A DNA stretch of 64,000 bases from Polytrichum commune (GCA_950295325.1 OX485803.1:36597554-36661553), one strand, 5' to 3'; shown: positions 41,111 through 54,496, counted from the stretch's first letter. Numbers and translations: made by a program. Notes: generated from the letters alone by a model not told the origin.

Positions 41111-41884
41111 ACCTTACAAGAGAAGCTTGAAAAAACTTGAAGATATTCATACCTCTCATCATCCAATGTCGGCCGCAATTAGTGAGCACAGCTGCCAGAG
41201 AGCGTACAAGGGCCAGTGCACATGGCGGTACCTGCAAAATTCGCAATGAACATCCTGTCTCCACCGATGGAAGTGATGAAGTTAGGTTGAGTACCGATCA
41301 TTTTTCCACCGCTGTTGAAAACAACCTAAAAAGCTGTTGTACTCACTTGGCGTGAGCATCAATTAAACCGATCATGCCATGTTGCATTCGGTGCAAGTTG
41401 GCCTCGACACTTGGCAGGTGGTGTACATGGACAGCTATCCACAAGTTGCATACTTAACAAACCTGCGCAAGCTTATTCTTTCATCTTCCTTCTGTGATGA
41501 CTCTTGGCCATCCGCTACGGTTGGTTACTAATGCTGTAGTGCTGTTCTGTGTAGAAATCTCATCTTTACTGTAGTAGCTTCTCTCTTGTGCAATTGTGAG
41601 TTCTAATAAAGTTAAGCTACGACGTTAGTTACACCATTTTGCAGGAGCCCAACATTAACCAAGTCTCTACACCTTGCTCCTCATGCTTTTAGCAAGGTCC
41701 CGAAGAACGGTGGCCGTAGTTTAGAGTGTCGTAAAGGCATGTGCAAACAGGCTGTTGAAGAATGGCGCAGGAGAGCAATTTTCATGGCGACCCACAACCA
41801 AACACCCTGCATGCGCAGTAGTTCCCAAGGTCTTGTGCGCTTATGGATACACCTGCAATGTGGTGCGCTCTCATGGCTCTCATT
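41111..41884. other. Intergenic, no assignable gene
   Basis: Minus-strand stretches around 41160-41330 have mildly coding-like composition but contain stops and no known motif. Confidence 0.35.
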
Positions 41885-43230
41885 AGACGCCTTCATGTGA
41901 GGGGAAGACATTGCAGTTGAATTTATAAGTGCAAAAGGCCCTTGCGAAATGCCCGGCCCATTTCTCTTTGGTGTTAAGTCCGACTATTATGCCCCTCTAA
42001 TGCCGCCTCCCCACCTCACTTTAGCGAAGCCTAAAAGTTGGTTCTAAAAACACGGCCTCCACACCATCGACATTATCTAGTGCCGAGCCTAGTTAGCAAA
42101 TGATGTGGCAGGGCTTAAAAGTGGAGGTTTTAAGTCTCAAGCACTGACCCAACCTCCCATCGGTACCTAAACATGAGGCAAGAATATAGGACTTTTAAAA
42201 GTGTCGCCTCCCGCCCTTGTGAATTGGTTGCTTTTTAATCTTAGCTATGAGGGCACGAGGAGCTCCATTAACAAAAGCCGATGGTAAGATAGATGAGTAG
42301 TAAGGGATTTGGGGATGGGACAAAAACTATCCAACATTCATTGCTTGGTAGATAAAACCATGAACATGTGTGAAAGCTACTTAACTAAAACCTACTCAAA
42401 AATCTCCGGAGCAATTTGTTGTAGGTGCATTGGGATAGCCGGATGCCTCTGCTATAACCGAGGGAGCTTTACCCGGGTTTTAGGAAAAACTTTGGTTATT
42501 TGGTGAAGTCACGTGGGGAGGGGGCATAAGTGTGGCACCACAATCCGGTAAGTACCATGTACGAGGGCCCATATACCTATGTTGCACTCTCATGGCAACC
42601 TAACTTAACAATGACATTTATCTTCTTGGTAACACTTGAGGCGTGTGGCCACTTGGCTAGTTTTTTTGTCAAGTACAATGTAGATTTAACAGCTGGGAAA
42701 CGAACCACCAACCACTCCATTTGGTTTGGGGTACCTCTCCACTATCATCTGGTAGTTTAGGGTCACCTTGGATTGATAACAACAAGATCTAGATGCCTTT
42801 ATGTGAATGGAACACATTGCAGTTGAATTTATAAGTGCAAAAGGCCCTTGCGAAATGCCCAGGCCTTTTCTCTTTGGTTTTAAGTCCAACTATTATGCCC
42901 CTATAAGTGTTGCACCACAATCGGGTCAATACCCCGAACGAGGGCCCATATACCTATCTTGCACTCTCGTGGCTACCTAACTTAACAATGACATTTATCT
43001 TCTTGGTAACACTTGAGGTGCGTGGCCGCCTGGCTAGTTTTTTGTCAAGTAGAGAGAAGATTTCACAGCCGGGAATCGAACCACCAACCACTTCATTTGG
43101 TTTTCGGTACCTTTCCACTATCATCCGGTAGTCTAGGGTCACCTCGGATCGTTAACAACAAGATTTGGATGCCTTTATGTAAATGAAACACATTGCAGTT
43201 GAATTTGTAAGTGCAAAAGACCTTTGTGAA
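41885..43230 (-). repeat. SINE-like units in partial tandem array
   Basis: Two units of 376 bp start at 42525 and 42901, and the end of a third lies at 41885-42000 (shared GTGCAAAAGGCCCTTGCGAA). On the minus strand the second unit has a perfect RNA polymerase III B-box, GGTTCGATTCCC (43082-43071), about 40 bp after an A-box-like GGATGATAGTGG (near 43125-43114). The first unit has the same position mutated. This supports a tRNA-derived SINE read leftward. No poly-A tail is obvious. Confidence 0.55.
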
Positions 43231-44385
43231 CAACCATGTGTTCACAGTAGATGAAGATTTTTTTATTTTTTTAAATCTGAGTGGCACAGGTGACCTCGTA
43301 CATGGTTCGGTGGCAGGTGCATGTCCATAGAATGACATGCTTCCTACTTGTAAAATAGATGATCATTTTCAAACAAAAGGAGAGAAAATTAGGAACATGT
43401 ATAACTTCTATTGTATAACTGAGAGCCAATTCACATGGGATCCAAACATTATTTAGCTTCAATTGGGAGTTCCACTTCCAAAAGTGGACAAACTCCCAAA
43501 TGTAGCAATAAAGGTCCAAAAATCAACTAAGATGACAAGTTGTATGTGTGCCTAGGTAAATGTATTAAATAACTCATGTTTGCCAAGTGTCCCATACATC
43601 TAATTTAATTAGTTATTGCTTGAACTTGGTAAAAATACGTTGAATCAAAGACACAAGGACAGTGGCAACCAAAGTCATCCAACTCAGAGTTCGGGAAGTT
43701 TTTGAAGCCTTAGTGGCTAATTGCCGGTAGTTGCTACGAAGGGTCGGATTTTTTCCAATTTACGTCGGCAAGAGCCGGTCTTTTGTAAAATCAATCAGCC
43801 AATTGCTTATATTTTCATATTTTCATTGGCCAATATCCGATTAAATGGAATTCATATCAGCACTAATTGTTTGAAAAATGTATGAAAAGTTATTAGAAAT
43901 CATTTCTTAGTACAAAATCTTGAATAAGTGAAAAGAAAGGCATGTTCAAAACTTTAAATTTGAAGAGTTAATATCCTTGGCAGGAATTGAACCTAGCAAT
44001 GCCTTCACCGCTTGAAGGCCAAGGGTCCCCCAATACTTCATAGAAGCAATTAGATTTGGTCATGGAAAGGTTGCATAATTCAAAAAGTTTAAGGTTTAGG
44101 GTACTTCCTCAAGTGCATCATCAGATGCCCTAGACAAATAGCACTCGGGATGCTTCCAGCTGAAATCCAATAACTCACAAGAAGAATCGGCTACATTTCC
44201 GGGACATTTTTTGGTCCATCGGCTAATTGCCGGAGGATTGAAATTATAGTCGGATTGCCATCCGATGGTTGGAAATTTGGACCGGCCATGAGGGGAAATC
44301 CATCGGCTAATAATGAACTAGCCGTCGGTTTTCCCCAAACATAAATCCAACTATCCCCAACCATCACATCTAACCAATCCTCGTA
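43231..44385. other. Gene-free region with one possible SINE head
   Basis: At 43983-44035 the minus strand reads GGTTCAATTCC after a GCGGTGAAGGC-type A-box-like stretch, so it may be another tRNA-derived promoter. Otherwise nothing recognisable. Confidence 0.35.
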
Positions 44386-45132
44386 TAGTCTACCCTCTAT
44401 AAATGTTAACCCTCGGGAGTGGATCAAAGTTAACATTTATAGAGGTGTTAACAGTTCACAATTATAAAATTACTTTTTTGAGCAATATACAAATCTTAAC
44501 ATTTATAAATATAAGCAATTGTGAAGAGTCCTTGTGAGAGAATACCATTCATAAAATTGCAAACCCAATCAAAATTTTATTCAATATCAAGTTTACAAAT
44601 CACGGGTGAAGTATGAATTAATGATTCTTTTGGTGAGATTCATCTGCATGCACAACTTGCAAATATTTCTCAATCTGCACCAACAAACCCACATACTTGG
44701 ACACATCACATGAACGTGATTCCATGTACCTTCTAATGATACCAAAACTAGATTGCAAGTCACTATAAGATGGAATGGGTTCCACCTCACACTCCTCTCC
44801 CTCACAATCATCATGTGAGACATTAGAAGTCCCACCAATAGAACCTAAAACATCCCATACATCCTCTTCGGTGACCTCATATGGATTGTAACGCCCTAAC
44901 GCATGGTGAGAGAGAGAGGAATGTAACTGGATGTGTAGTTTTTATCATCCATATTATGGTTGTATTTCATTCAATAACATTTATAGAGTCAAATTTACAA
45001 AGAAGGGAGTACCATTTTGTTAACAGTTAACACGTTTAACATTTATAGTGTGCAATATGTGGGGAGTACAAGAAAGTTAACATTTAGAGAGGGTTAACAC
45101 TTATAGGTGTAACATTTATAGAGGGTGGACTG
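44386..45132. mobile_element. Tigger/pogo-like deletion derivative (747 bp)
   Basis: It is bounded by TA (44384-44385, 45133-45134 when read with the element ends). The terminal repeats read TAGTCTACCCTCTATAAATG on the left and CAGTCCACCCTCTATAAATG on the right (reverse complement). The interior keeps the C-terminal end of a transposase (minus, 44618-44915) but not the DNA-binding or catalytic parts. Confidence 0.8.
44618..44915 (-). pseudogene. Tigger/CENP-B-type transposase, C-terminal fragment
   Basis: The minus-strand frame reads NPYEVTEEDVWDVLGSIGG, then an acidic segment, then SFGIIRRYMESRSCD and LLVQIEKYLQVVHADESH before a stop at 44618. The dimer-like helix after an acidic linker is the usual end of Tigger-type transposases. 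No start codon or upstream domains are present, so it is a relic inside the TIR-bounded element 44386-45132. Confidence 0.65.
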
Positions 45133-46508
45133 TAGTTGACTCACTACTAGCCCACATCTGACTCACTACTTACTAGGTAGCTTAGCTTGCAATAACTAAA
45201 TATAAATAGCTTAGCAATCCGAGTATAGTTAGCTTGTGTTCCTAGGTTCATAACCTATTGTGAACACATAGTCGGCGGTGACTTCACTACGGTAAGACAT
45301 GCACTTTGAGCATGAATTGGAGAGCTAGAGTACCACCCGGAAATTCTTCAAGAATTTTCATTAACATATACTCGGCTCCACCCATGACTCTCTTGAAGCT
45401 AAATAATGTCATGTCCCAAGTCTTAAGTTCCACTCAAATTAGCAAGTCCCAACTTTTGAGCCTCATTTTTGGTTTATATTCATTAAAGTGGGATCTTCAT
45501 TATTTTATGCAGAAATATTCACGGAACTTGTTTTGAGAGTCGAGCTTTTTGCTCAACCCAACTCTCAACACAATACCCCAAGCCTCACCATCAAAAGTGT
45601 TGCCAAGTAGGCATCCATGTCATAGTCAGGACCTAGGAATTGGGACCTGTGTGAAGCGGCAAGTCCCAACTTCCATGCTCTCAACGGTTGAGATTGCACG
45701 GATTGACCTCAAGTGACTTGGGACTTGGGACCCATGTGAACCGGCCCTGACTGTACAGTTGTTTTTGGATTGGATTTTTAGGAAAGGCTTCTTAAAAATA
45801 CCAAACATTCTTTAACCAACAAAGCTGACTTCAACCAATTCTTTGAAGTGTGCTGGATCTAACCCTTCACAGTGGTGGAGTTGTTGTCTCTGAAATTAGT
45901 GCACAACATTGTACCACCATTTACGCACAACAAATTTTTGGATCAATGCAAGACTACTTCAATTGAAGCTTGAAATGTGATATCCATGTCATTTTATTTT
46001 TGGTCTCAAATGTGATTACTATAAGCTTTACTACAATCAATCAAGCATACAATCAAATCTACGAAACATTAGCAAGCACACTTGAACGCCAAATGTCATG
46101 AGTTGACGCTAATGGTGAAGTTGTTGATCACTGGTAAACCTCGGATATGTCTCAAAATAGGTTAAATGACCCTATTACGTATGTGACACCAAGCACCATA
46201 AGCGTAGTAGTACAACCAATTCAGCCAATAAGATATGACGATAGCAAAAAATATTCAAGTGAAAACTCGAAGTTGTCCATTGTTGTGACTTGTGGCCACT
46301 AAGTGTTGTAGTAAATAGTACTGATAAAACCACAATAATCTCATGAGCCCTCTGGATGGCCTTTTCAAAAGCACATGTCGGAATATGAGTTTATCAGATA
46401 CATGAAGAATGAATGACAAGATGGGTCTCATATCTCTCAAGTATGAACTTGAACCATATTATTATTTTGCGAAAGTTTGAATCGTCTCAACTAAGGGAGA
46501 ATTCAACA
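45133..46508. other. Intergenic, nothing assignable
   Basis: No gene, RNA gene or repeat was recognised in this stretch. Confidence 0.45.
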
Positions 46509-46912
46509 CGTAACCGGTTGGCCCCTTTGTTTCGCCGAGGTGGCACTACACGATTGGCTCTGAGCACACAGGTTTGCAGACGATAACCTCGACATCCCAG
46601 CTGGTTATGATCTAAATCGGATATAGACAGATTACAGAATCACTTAAAGCCGCTTATAAGCAATTTGAAACGAATATGAGAACTATTCCGACACGTGGCA
46701 TTTTAAGGATGCTCAAATTTCAACAGGTGACCCACTGTTTAGGTCACCTGCGCGGCTCAACAAAGCGGCCAACCGGTTACGTCCGGTAATCGTTTTATTG
46801 GAACCGGTCATCAGTGCAAAACAGGTTTTGTCCAGCTGGCTCGCCGTCGCGGGCTCGCCACCTTGACAGAACCGGTTCTGCACCGATAACCTTTCCAATA
46901 AAACGATTACCT
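46509..46912 (-). mobile_element. 404-bp non-autonomous element with two nested hairpins, copy B
   Basis: Inverted copy of 4038-4441 with the same length and the same two-hairpin plan. The pair differs by scattered substitutions. The outermost shared bases are CGTAACCGGTTGG on one side and CGATTACCT on the other. Confidence 0.8.
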
Positions 46913-47307
46913 AATACATATTGATCGAAATTTTCAATCTCCCAAGTCAACAATACATTTGTACAAGAGGTAGTGACGTGAAGAACACCGAATCAAGATG
47001 AAAGAGCAAATGGATGCAGAAGCTTTATTCCAACCTTGAAAAATAGCATTTGTGATAGAAGGAGCATTGTCAAGAACCGAAGGTCACAATACCAATGATT
47101 TAGTCTACAAATCAAACACAACAAAAATTTGTACTTCAGTAAATTTGGACAGATTCTCAAAATCTGAACCTTTTGGTATATCTATGGGTAGAGCCGTAAA
47201 TACACTTTTGATATACCTAAATTTTTATGTGAGATACGTGAATCCTTAGTAATCACTGGAATGTCATGTTATTAAGATGTGATGGAAACAATCAAATATC
47301 TAATGTA
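46913..47307. other. Gene-free spacer
   Basis: AT-rich, without recognised features. Confidence 0.45.
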
Positions 47308-47643
47308 CTCTAACCTCCCTAATATCATGCATGTGGCAATCAAAGTGCATGTGATATTGAAGAGGTATGTAGTGTTAACATGGATGAGTGATAATAGAGA
47401 AATAGTGAAGCATGTGACGTTATGGAATAACACAAAGTCAACACTACAATAATGTCAATGATGACAACCTGATGTGTGCAAGCGTGTGGTTTGAATTCTT
47501 TGATGGATGATTTTAATGACAAAATCTATGATATATGGGAGGGAAATGCGGCAATAAGGAGGGAGATTTAAACTGTGCACATCTATTCCCTAGGGTTTCA
47601 TGATATAAGAGAGGGAGTGACAATACGGAGGTTAGGGTGTGTT
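47308..47643. mobile_element. Possible pogo-like miniature element
   Basis: The left end (after TA at 47306-47307) reads CTCTAACCTCCCTAATATCA. The right end reversed reads ACACACCCTAACCTCCGTAT after TA. The shared CTAACCTCC block resembles the ends of the elements at 6768-7796 and 44386-45132. It is non-coding. Confidence 0.45.
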
Positions 47644-48490
47644 AGCTTTTAAATCTATATACTTGAATATTAAATAATGAAAGTATAATCAAAACAACTA
47701 CTATAACATAATCATAATCAACTCTAAATAATCTATCAGAGGATCCTACCATACAAGACTAACTTAGGATCCTATGATAGATTTCAACATATTGTGATCA
47801 TGAAATTGGACTTAGTCTGATTTTACTTAAAAAACTGTTTAAACCAAAGCAAATGAATCCTCTCCTTGTAAATCTCTCCTTCCTTGTTCCCCATTCCTTC
47901 CCACCTTATGGCTTCCTTGGGTCTTCTTGCCCTCATATACATTGTGTTCATAGAAGCTCTAGTGTGTTTTAATATCATGACTATATGTTAAGAAAAAGAA
48001 GAGGTATGCAAGAAACAATGAAATAACCAAGGAATATAGAACTCAAAGTAGTACTAGTACACAAATTATGGTAATTAGTGTCACTTATTATTTGGAATTA
48101 CACAATACTATCTCTATTAAATATATATCTCATAATTTACCAAAAAATGTCAAATTTTTGTTTGGACATTATAGCACATCACCAACTTTATTTGGTAAAT
48201 AAATCCATGCCAATTATTGAAACAAAGTTTGGTATACTCTCTGCATCCTAACATTTCTATAATGAGTTATTATCATGGATGATTGAAATTTGGGTGAAAA
48301 ATCACTTACTACGGGACAATAATTGCAACATTGTAAATCGACAACACCCAAATACAAGGAATGGCAAATAATGTTAGGTTTACAATTCATGTTGGTTACC
48401 CTACACAAGTGGTTTACAATTGGTATTGAGCAAGACAAATAGGATTGGTGACACTAAATACAATATTTAGTGTAGCTAAACACCCATTGT
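47644..48490. other. AT-rich spacer with a CACTA-end relic
   Basis: It contains no gene. A palindrome CACTAAATACAATATTTAGT (from 48452) resembles the CACTA-type ends seen at 35154-35460. Confidence 0.45.
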
Positions 48491-48700
48491 ATGGCCTTGG
48501 CACATGAGCCCAATAAAATGTGGAAATGGTCCACCACGGTTGTCCACTGTTGTCAGGGTTGCACCTGCCGCAACTCCCAAGGTTGCATGTACGTCCTATC
48601 ACATGAGTCCAGGAAGCCGTGGAAATGGCCCACCACGGCTCTTGGGTTGCATGCCAATAGTTGGCAACATGTACAACCTGGGCCACAACTGGCATCAAAG
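48491..48700. repeat. Direct repeat, about 99-bp period
   Basis: CACATGAG, followed by GTGGAAATGG-CCACCACGG, occurs at 48501 and 48600. There are two copies. Confidence 0.6.
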
Positions 48701-50592
48701 CTAGTCCTTATGATAATATCCCCCGTGTTCTTTTAATCCCCATTAGATCTACAAGTATGATCCAGTTAAATGTTTACAAACTTGCAATGCATTACCAAAG
48801 GGATTAAGAAACTTGACTCCTTTGACAACCTTAGATTTGTTGGGGTGTTCGAGCTTGGCAACATTACCACAGGAATTGGGGAATCCCAAGTTTGCAATAA
48901 AGAAACTATTGCACATGTATACATTTTAGCTCCATAGTAAATTCTAACACCAAGCGTTGTATAGTTGGCAATTCTTTACTCCATCGTATACATAGAGTTT
49001 TTTAATAAAATAAATCATTTCCCCGTTACTACCCAAACCCACCCATCTACTAATGGCAATCACAAGCGCCAGCTTGCCAGCTACACAACTTCAACGGTGT
49101 CATAAGGACTGGGCACATGGACCAACTTTGTTGCCCTGCAGTTGTTTTTAGCCGTTGGGGAGGCAAGATAACTAAACAAGCGACTATACAACACAACACA
49201 AAAATTGCTGCAGCCAAGGCAAACCACCGTACAGGCTACAAAATGCAATAAAAATACAGCTTGTGTTTTACCCCAATGCAATAAACAAACTGCAAGTATT
49301 TTACCCAAAATAACAATGTTTTTTGCCGCAAAATTGCACTGTCACATTCAGATTTTCACTTTTCACTGTTGCTACCCAGGTCCTCTAAGGGCCGCCCAGT
49401 CTGTGGAAGCCCAGGCCATGTGCCCAGCCCAACCTCGAAGTGTGGGATGCAGCCTTGGTTGCAGGCAACTCATGTGCCAGGGCCATGTTGCCCACCAATG
49501 TCAAGAAACCACAAGCCTCTGATGCTAAGAAACACAGTAAGAAACACAAATATTGCACAAAACCACCGTGTACGTGTAGGGCATCTTAACTACAATTAAG
49601 AAGACTAGGTAACTTGAAAACAAGGAGGAGATAAATGCCAACTCCAGTGCCAGTAGCAAGGAGGTAACCCAAAATAGGTATACACCTCTATGGACACAAC
49701 AACCAAGAACATGATGCTCAGAAACACCACGACTCTGACAATGTATACCGGGAAGAAGACTGACAGGATGGTGCACACATGCAGCGGGAGGAAGCGTGGG
49801 CACTGGCACGTACGACATGGCACCATCATAACCAGGTAAGCCGATCACATCTCAAACACTCACCCAAGAGAAAAATGTGAACATCCCAATGCTATCCAGA
49901 TAGACTAGCGAAGGACCCATCTAACTCCAGAGAAATGCCTGCTCCATCATTGGACTAAACACACTTATGTCTGTAAGGGTGATACATAGCAAGATCTCAT
50001 GTCAAACCAGGCACATATATCGACTATCTATTCTTGTAGATCACCAGAAACCAGACAATTGTATTGAGCTAAGGGGTCTTTCACAGTTCCTCTCCAAGTG
50101 AAAGAAGTTCCAAAATTCAGGTGCTCAAGTCACATAGTTAATGTGAACACTTGTACAATGTTGAAACACATAAGACCCTGGTGGCTCTGCTTGACTCTTG
50201 ATGCTAAGTTTGAACTCAGAGGGCCCCAACTACGTACACACAAAGTTTTGAGGTAACCCGAAAAACTATCAGGTTCCCTAATGCGATACAAGTGCAGGTG
50301 CAGGTTCACCCAATCCAGGTTGTTATTGCTTCCATGGCAGACAATTGCAGCTACTGGATGGAAAATATTATCCTCGCTATGCTCTATGATTGCACATGTT
50401 TGGGTTGCTCGCGTCAAACTTACAGGTAGTCCCATTAGACTCGCTTCTGTCCTTCCACTAGATCTCTCCCCCACTGCACCTCTTCTCATCTTGGAGGAGA
50501 ACATTGGCTTTTGATGAGCCCCATGAACTCGACCACAAGACATCCTCAATTTCATTCTACAAAAGCAGTTATCACCTTTCCAATGTGAAATG
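48701..50592. other. Intergenic, downstream of the LRR gene
   Basis: No gene was assigned. A minus-strand open frame at 50130-50555 could be a further 3' exon of the LRR gene, joined from an AG|GTGACA donor overlapping its stop, but this is speculative. Confidence 0.4.
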
Positions 50593-53500
50593 TCACCTAC
50601 TTTTCAGTGCCCATCTAGAATAAGACTTTGGTAGCAGTTTGGCTGCTGAATCTTCACCAAGGGGGCTGGGATCATCCCACGTTGAAGGCCCCCCTGTGCC
50701 TATTTCTGGTTCCCGCAACCCAGTCAGAGCCTCACTTCCCCGCTTCCTTTTCCACACTCCCCCCATGTCTTTCTTCCCATCAACAACAGCAACTACACCG
50801 GAGTCCTGTCGGGCATCTGATGTGGCGGCTTTCCTTTTCGTCTGGGAAGTAATCAACTCTGCAAATGGTTTGTCTGTTGGATCTGCATCTTCAACAACAA
50901 CCCCTGATGCCTTCTGTACAGGTGCTTTGTCATTAGGTGTAGAACTCATTGTTGGCTTAATCTTCGTAATACCTGTATCTCTTGTCTCCTCATCATGCAG
51001 CTCAGCAGTTGCCTTTGTAAATTTGGTTTTCTTGCCTGATGTCCGTTTCACACGACCAGGGACTAGAGGGTGACCATCTAGAATTTGCAGAGTTGGTACC
51101 AACTTCTTCACCTGCGGAACATGTAAGTGCTCAGGTCTACTTCAAAGATTGAATGACCAATAGTGAAGACAGGATGTCAAGACCTCCTATTTGGATACCA
51201 TCAACAACTAGACTTTGTGACCCTATCTGCAAAGCCACCAGATTCAAGCTCTGCCCCAACAGAGAGGTATAACACGTAAAAGTATATAATCTTAAAATAC
51301 ATAACGAAGGTTACCTCCTCAGCAAAATCATCTACCGAGCAGATAGGGCTCCCTCGCAGGTTAAGGTTGGACAGGCTATGCAGCGACTTCAGAACCTGCT
51401 CCCAAAATTCAGAACAACAATACAAAACACCCCAAAAGGAAATGACTAACTACCTGAAAGAAAAAGTTAAATAAAAATAGTTGCACTGTGGAATCTGTAC
51501 CTAAATGTGCAAGTGATAAACAACCACACACTGAGTGACAAAATACAATACCAACCATTATCTATCACTGAACATATGCACAATCAATAACTGTCTGAAC
51601 AAATTGTGAAGAGGTTGCCATTTTGAATCAACAAACTCATGTGCCTGGTGTATACCTGCAGACTGGGCCAACTCTGCAAGTTGTTATTACCAAGGTCGAG
51701 AATGCGAAGGCGGCCATTCCTTTCTAATTCCTTTGGTAGCTCCTGAACATCAACTTCAGGATGAGTAGACTATAAGAGACTTGTCTAGGACCAACATCTC
51801 AGACAATTTGATATGGCAACATCAACATTAAATGATATGTTCAAGATTTGCGGCCATACCGACAGTTGGTTATGTGCAAGACGGAGTTCTTCCAATGCAA
51901 CACATCGCCTTAATGAAGCTCCTAGGATCTGAATTCGACAATGGGAAACTGAAAGCTGACACGGCAGAACAAACAAAGTTAAGCAGAGGAGTACAAAGAA
52001 TCACCATCGATATCTAACACCTAAGCATACTTCAGCCAACAAATGTCCTCTTCCTGACATTTGCAAAGGGTTGAAACATCTTATAACATAAATGCACAGA
52101 CTGCAGATTGGGGGACAACCTTCCCCTTCAGCCTCTTCCCATGTACCTGAGACAGACCTATGATCAATCCATGTACCCTGTACTGAATTCTATGCCCATA
52201 GATGCAGAGAAAAAACATACATTTGCGTACTTAGTTGGTGGATTTCCTTAAAGTTGTTGTAGCAGCAATTGCAGTTCATTCTCATTTTTAGAAGATTCAA
52301 AACAAAGTGGTGCAAGAAATGTAGTGAAGATTTGGGTGACCACACTGTCAAGATTAGCACAATACTCTTGATAGTTAAAAAAGAAACACCAGCATACCTT
52401 TGTAAGCTCTATAAGCTTATTCATAGATTTTCCTAGCTCCCGAATAGGGTTGTGTGATAAAACTGCAAAATAGTCCAATTTGAAGCATCAGATCTCCACT
52501 GAACTAGGTTACATTCTTCTTATCTTACAAGACCATCCGAAAAGGTTTCAATACATTCACCCTGATTTGATACAAAGAGAGTGAGGTTTAGGTAAAGCAG
52601 ATAGCCAGAACCAGGATATTCATAAGAAACTAATTGCAGCCCCCCCCCCCCCCCCCAATTACTACGAAAATCAAACATGGACAAGAAACCAGAACATACC
52701 AAGTGTGTTTAGGTTGATCAGGCCATCAAGACAAGTGACATTTGCAATTTCATTGTCTGCATCACAACCACCACTCAATAGCAGATTTCACTTTGCAGGA
52801 TCTCCAGCCCCTTACTTCTGTAATATTAAAATAAATTCCAAGTTGCATGTTGTAACACACAATTTTAAAGCTTGCACAATTTTAAGGTATTCAGCCTGTG
52901 GCCAGAGCTACACAAGCTCCTTTGCCATCGTTGAGCAAATTGTTGCAAAAGCAACAGAGGAAGCAACCAGGCAAGGAAGCTTACTGTTGAGGATAAGGGC
53001 CCTCAAGTTCACAAGGCTAGAAACTTCAGAAACAGATGTTATAGCATTGCGACTGCCATTCAGCACCTCCACCCAACCAACAATACAGCAAAAAAGCACC
53101 ATCAGTTTCACAAAAAAGGTCAAATGTAGAACAAGAAATGCAACAGCAATGTAGAAACCCTAAAACCAAGGCAGATTGAATTTTCGAAGTATAGTTCAAA
53201 TGCACTTAACAAGAAGAGTGATAAACACTGCATAATTAAACATAATATCTGAACCCAGGTCCAAATTGTGAAATGTCTATGTATTCACTTTGTACATGTT
53301 TGTCAAAGCACTGGCTACCCATGAACTAAGGAGTAAAAGAGAAGTGAAAGTACACCCACTGTGAGTTTTGTCAGCGTTTCCACTCCCTTCAGGCTAGTAA
53401 GCTTGTTGCCTGCAACGGACAACCATTTCAAGCTGGTACACATGGAGATACTCTGCCATGCAAGCCAAGCCACAGCTCAAGCACATTAGTGCTCTCCAGT

Positions 53501-54496
53501 GAAGCAAGCCTAATTCGGCTAATTATCTTAATCCAACACCTATAATTGATTGATGTGTAGTCAGGTGTGGATCTAAGAACAGACACTAAAAAGACACCAT
53601 GTGTTAAAAAGAGATTGACCTATGTGCTCAGAAGTTGTTAGCTATTTTTTGTTCAAAAGTCAATATAATTGGGGGAACTATATGATCATTTAGGAAAGTT
53701 AATCTTTACTTTGATAATGAATAAGATATTCATACGAGCTCCAAAAATTATGAGGAAGATGACTACAAAGTCAATTTGGATTTGCTAATCATTTAAATTA
53801 ATCGCGTGTTTGATGACATAGGAGAAGTGGGTGCAAAGCTAGAAGTGTCTGCTTATCTCATTTATTTGATGTTGAATGATTGAAGACCAAAAAGCCAAAA
53901 GAATTGAACACCATGATGAGAGAGGAATGCTGACCTCAAGGTTGGTAAGGTGGTTGCCAGATATGTCGAGGCGCATCAACCTCGCACATGCGTCCAGCCC
54001 GGCCACCTGATTGTATACCACATCATAGAAGCAGTGGTAGCCTTTTGAGATGTTTGTTCAACACACAGAGTCTTCCAGAATAGGTCATTACTGGGTACTC
54101 AATTTACAGTAACATTCTAATTCACAATGTGCTCTTGAAAACCCAGCAAACTGAAGTAATCGAATAATGACAAGCATATCCTCACTTCTTCCTCACCTCC
54201 TTTAGAGATGTTTGTTCAACATATAAACTTCCAGAATAGGTCATTGCTGCTAAATCAGTTAACAGTATCATTCTCATCTACGATTTGCTCTTCTATATGC
54301 AGAAGAGGAAACCTAGGAATCTGAAGTCCTGGAACAATGACAAGCATGTCTATCCTCACTTTCCAAATGCACAGTGAAGGATGGGAATTAAAGGCACCTG
54401 GTCGAAGTTGCGATTGGGCACGGAGAGTGTCTCGATAGTGGCCAAATCCGAGCCATCGTTCAGCGCAGAAATAAGCGCAGCAGTGAGACGCACCAT
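50593..54496 (-). CDS. SDS22/ODA-light-chain-type leucine-rich-repeat protein
   Basis: The ten exons are 54398-54496, 53935-54006, 53360-53452, 52985-53066, 52700-52756, 52398-52462, 51860-51955, 51656-51742, 51315-51395 and 50593-51111. They give 416 residues with all GT-AG junctions in phase. Residues about 40-235 contain eight or so repeats of the SDS22-like kind (LMRLDISGNHLTNLE, LKWLSVAGNKLTSLKG, LRILDLGNNNLQSWP). They are capped by LSNLNLRGSPIC...LVPTLQILDGHPLVP, the usual LRR C-cap. Several exons each carry about one repeat, suggesting growth by exon duplication. Residues about 260-416 form a charged, probably disordered tail with KRTSGKK and VWKRKRG basic clusters that could be nuclear signals. 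A scaffold role is likely; partner and pathway are unknown. Confidence 0.9.
53555..53870 (+). repeat. Dispersed repeat inside LRR-gene intron 2
   Basis: Same family as 16305-16630 and 40786-41110. It occupies most of intron 2 (53453-53934) of the minus-strand LRR gene, antisense to it. Confidence 0.75.
54047..54362. repeat. Tandem duplication in LRR-gene intron 1 (about 158 bp x 2)
   Basis: Units start at 54047 and 54205 (GAGATGTTTGTTCAACA, then CTTCCAGAATAGGTCATT). They lie entirely within intron 1 (54007-54397). Confidence 0.75.

Noticed and set aside
50130-50555. Extra 3' exon of the LRR gene
   Set aside because: A donor overlapping the stop would allow it, but the peptide is low in information and the LRR protein is already complete with a disordered tail.
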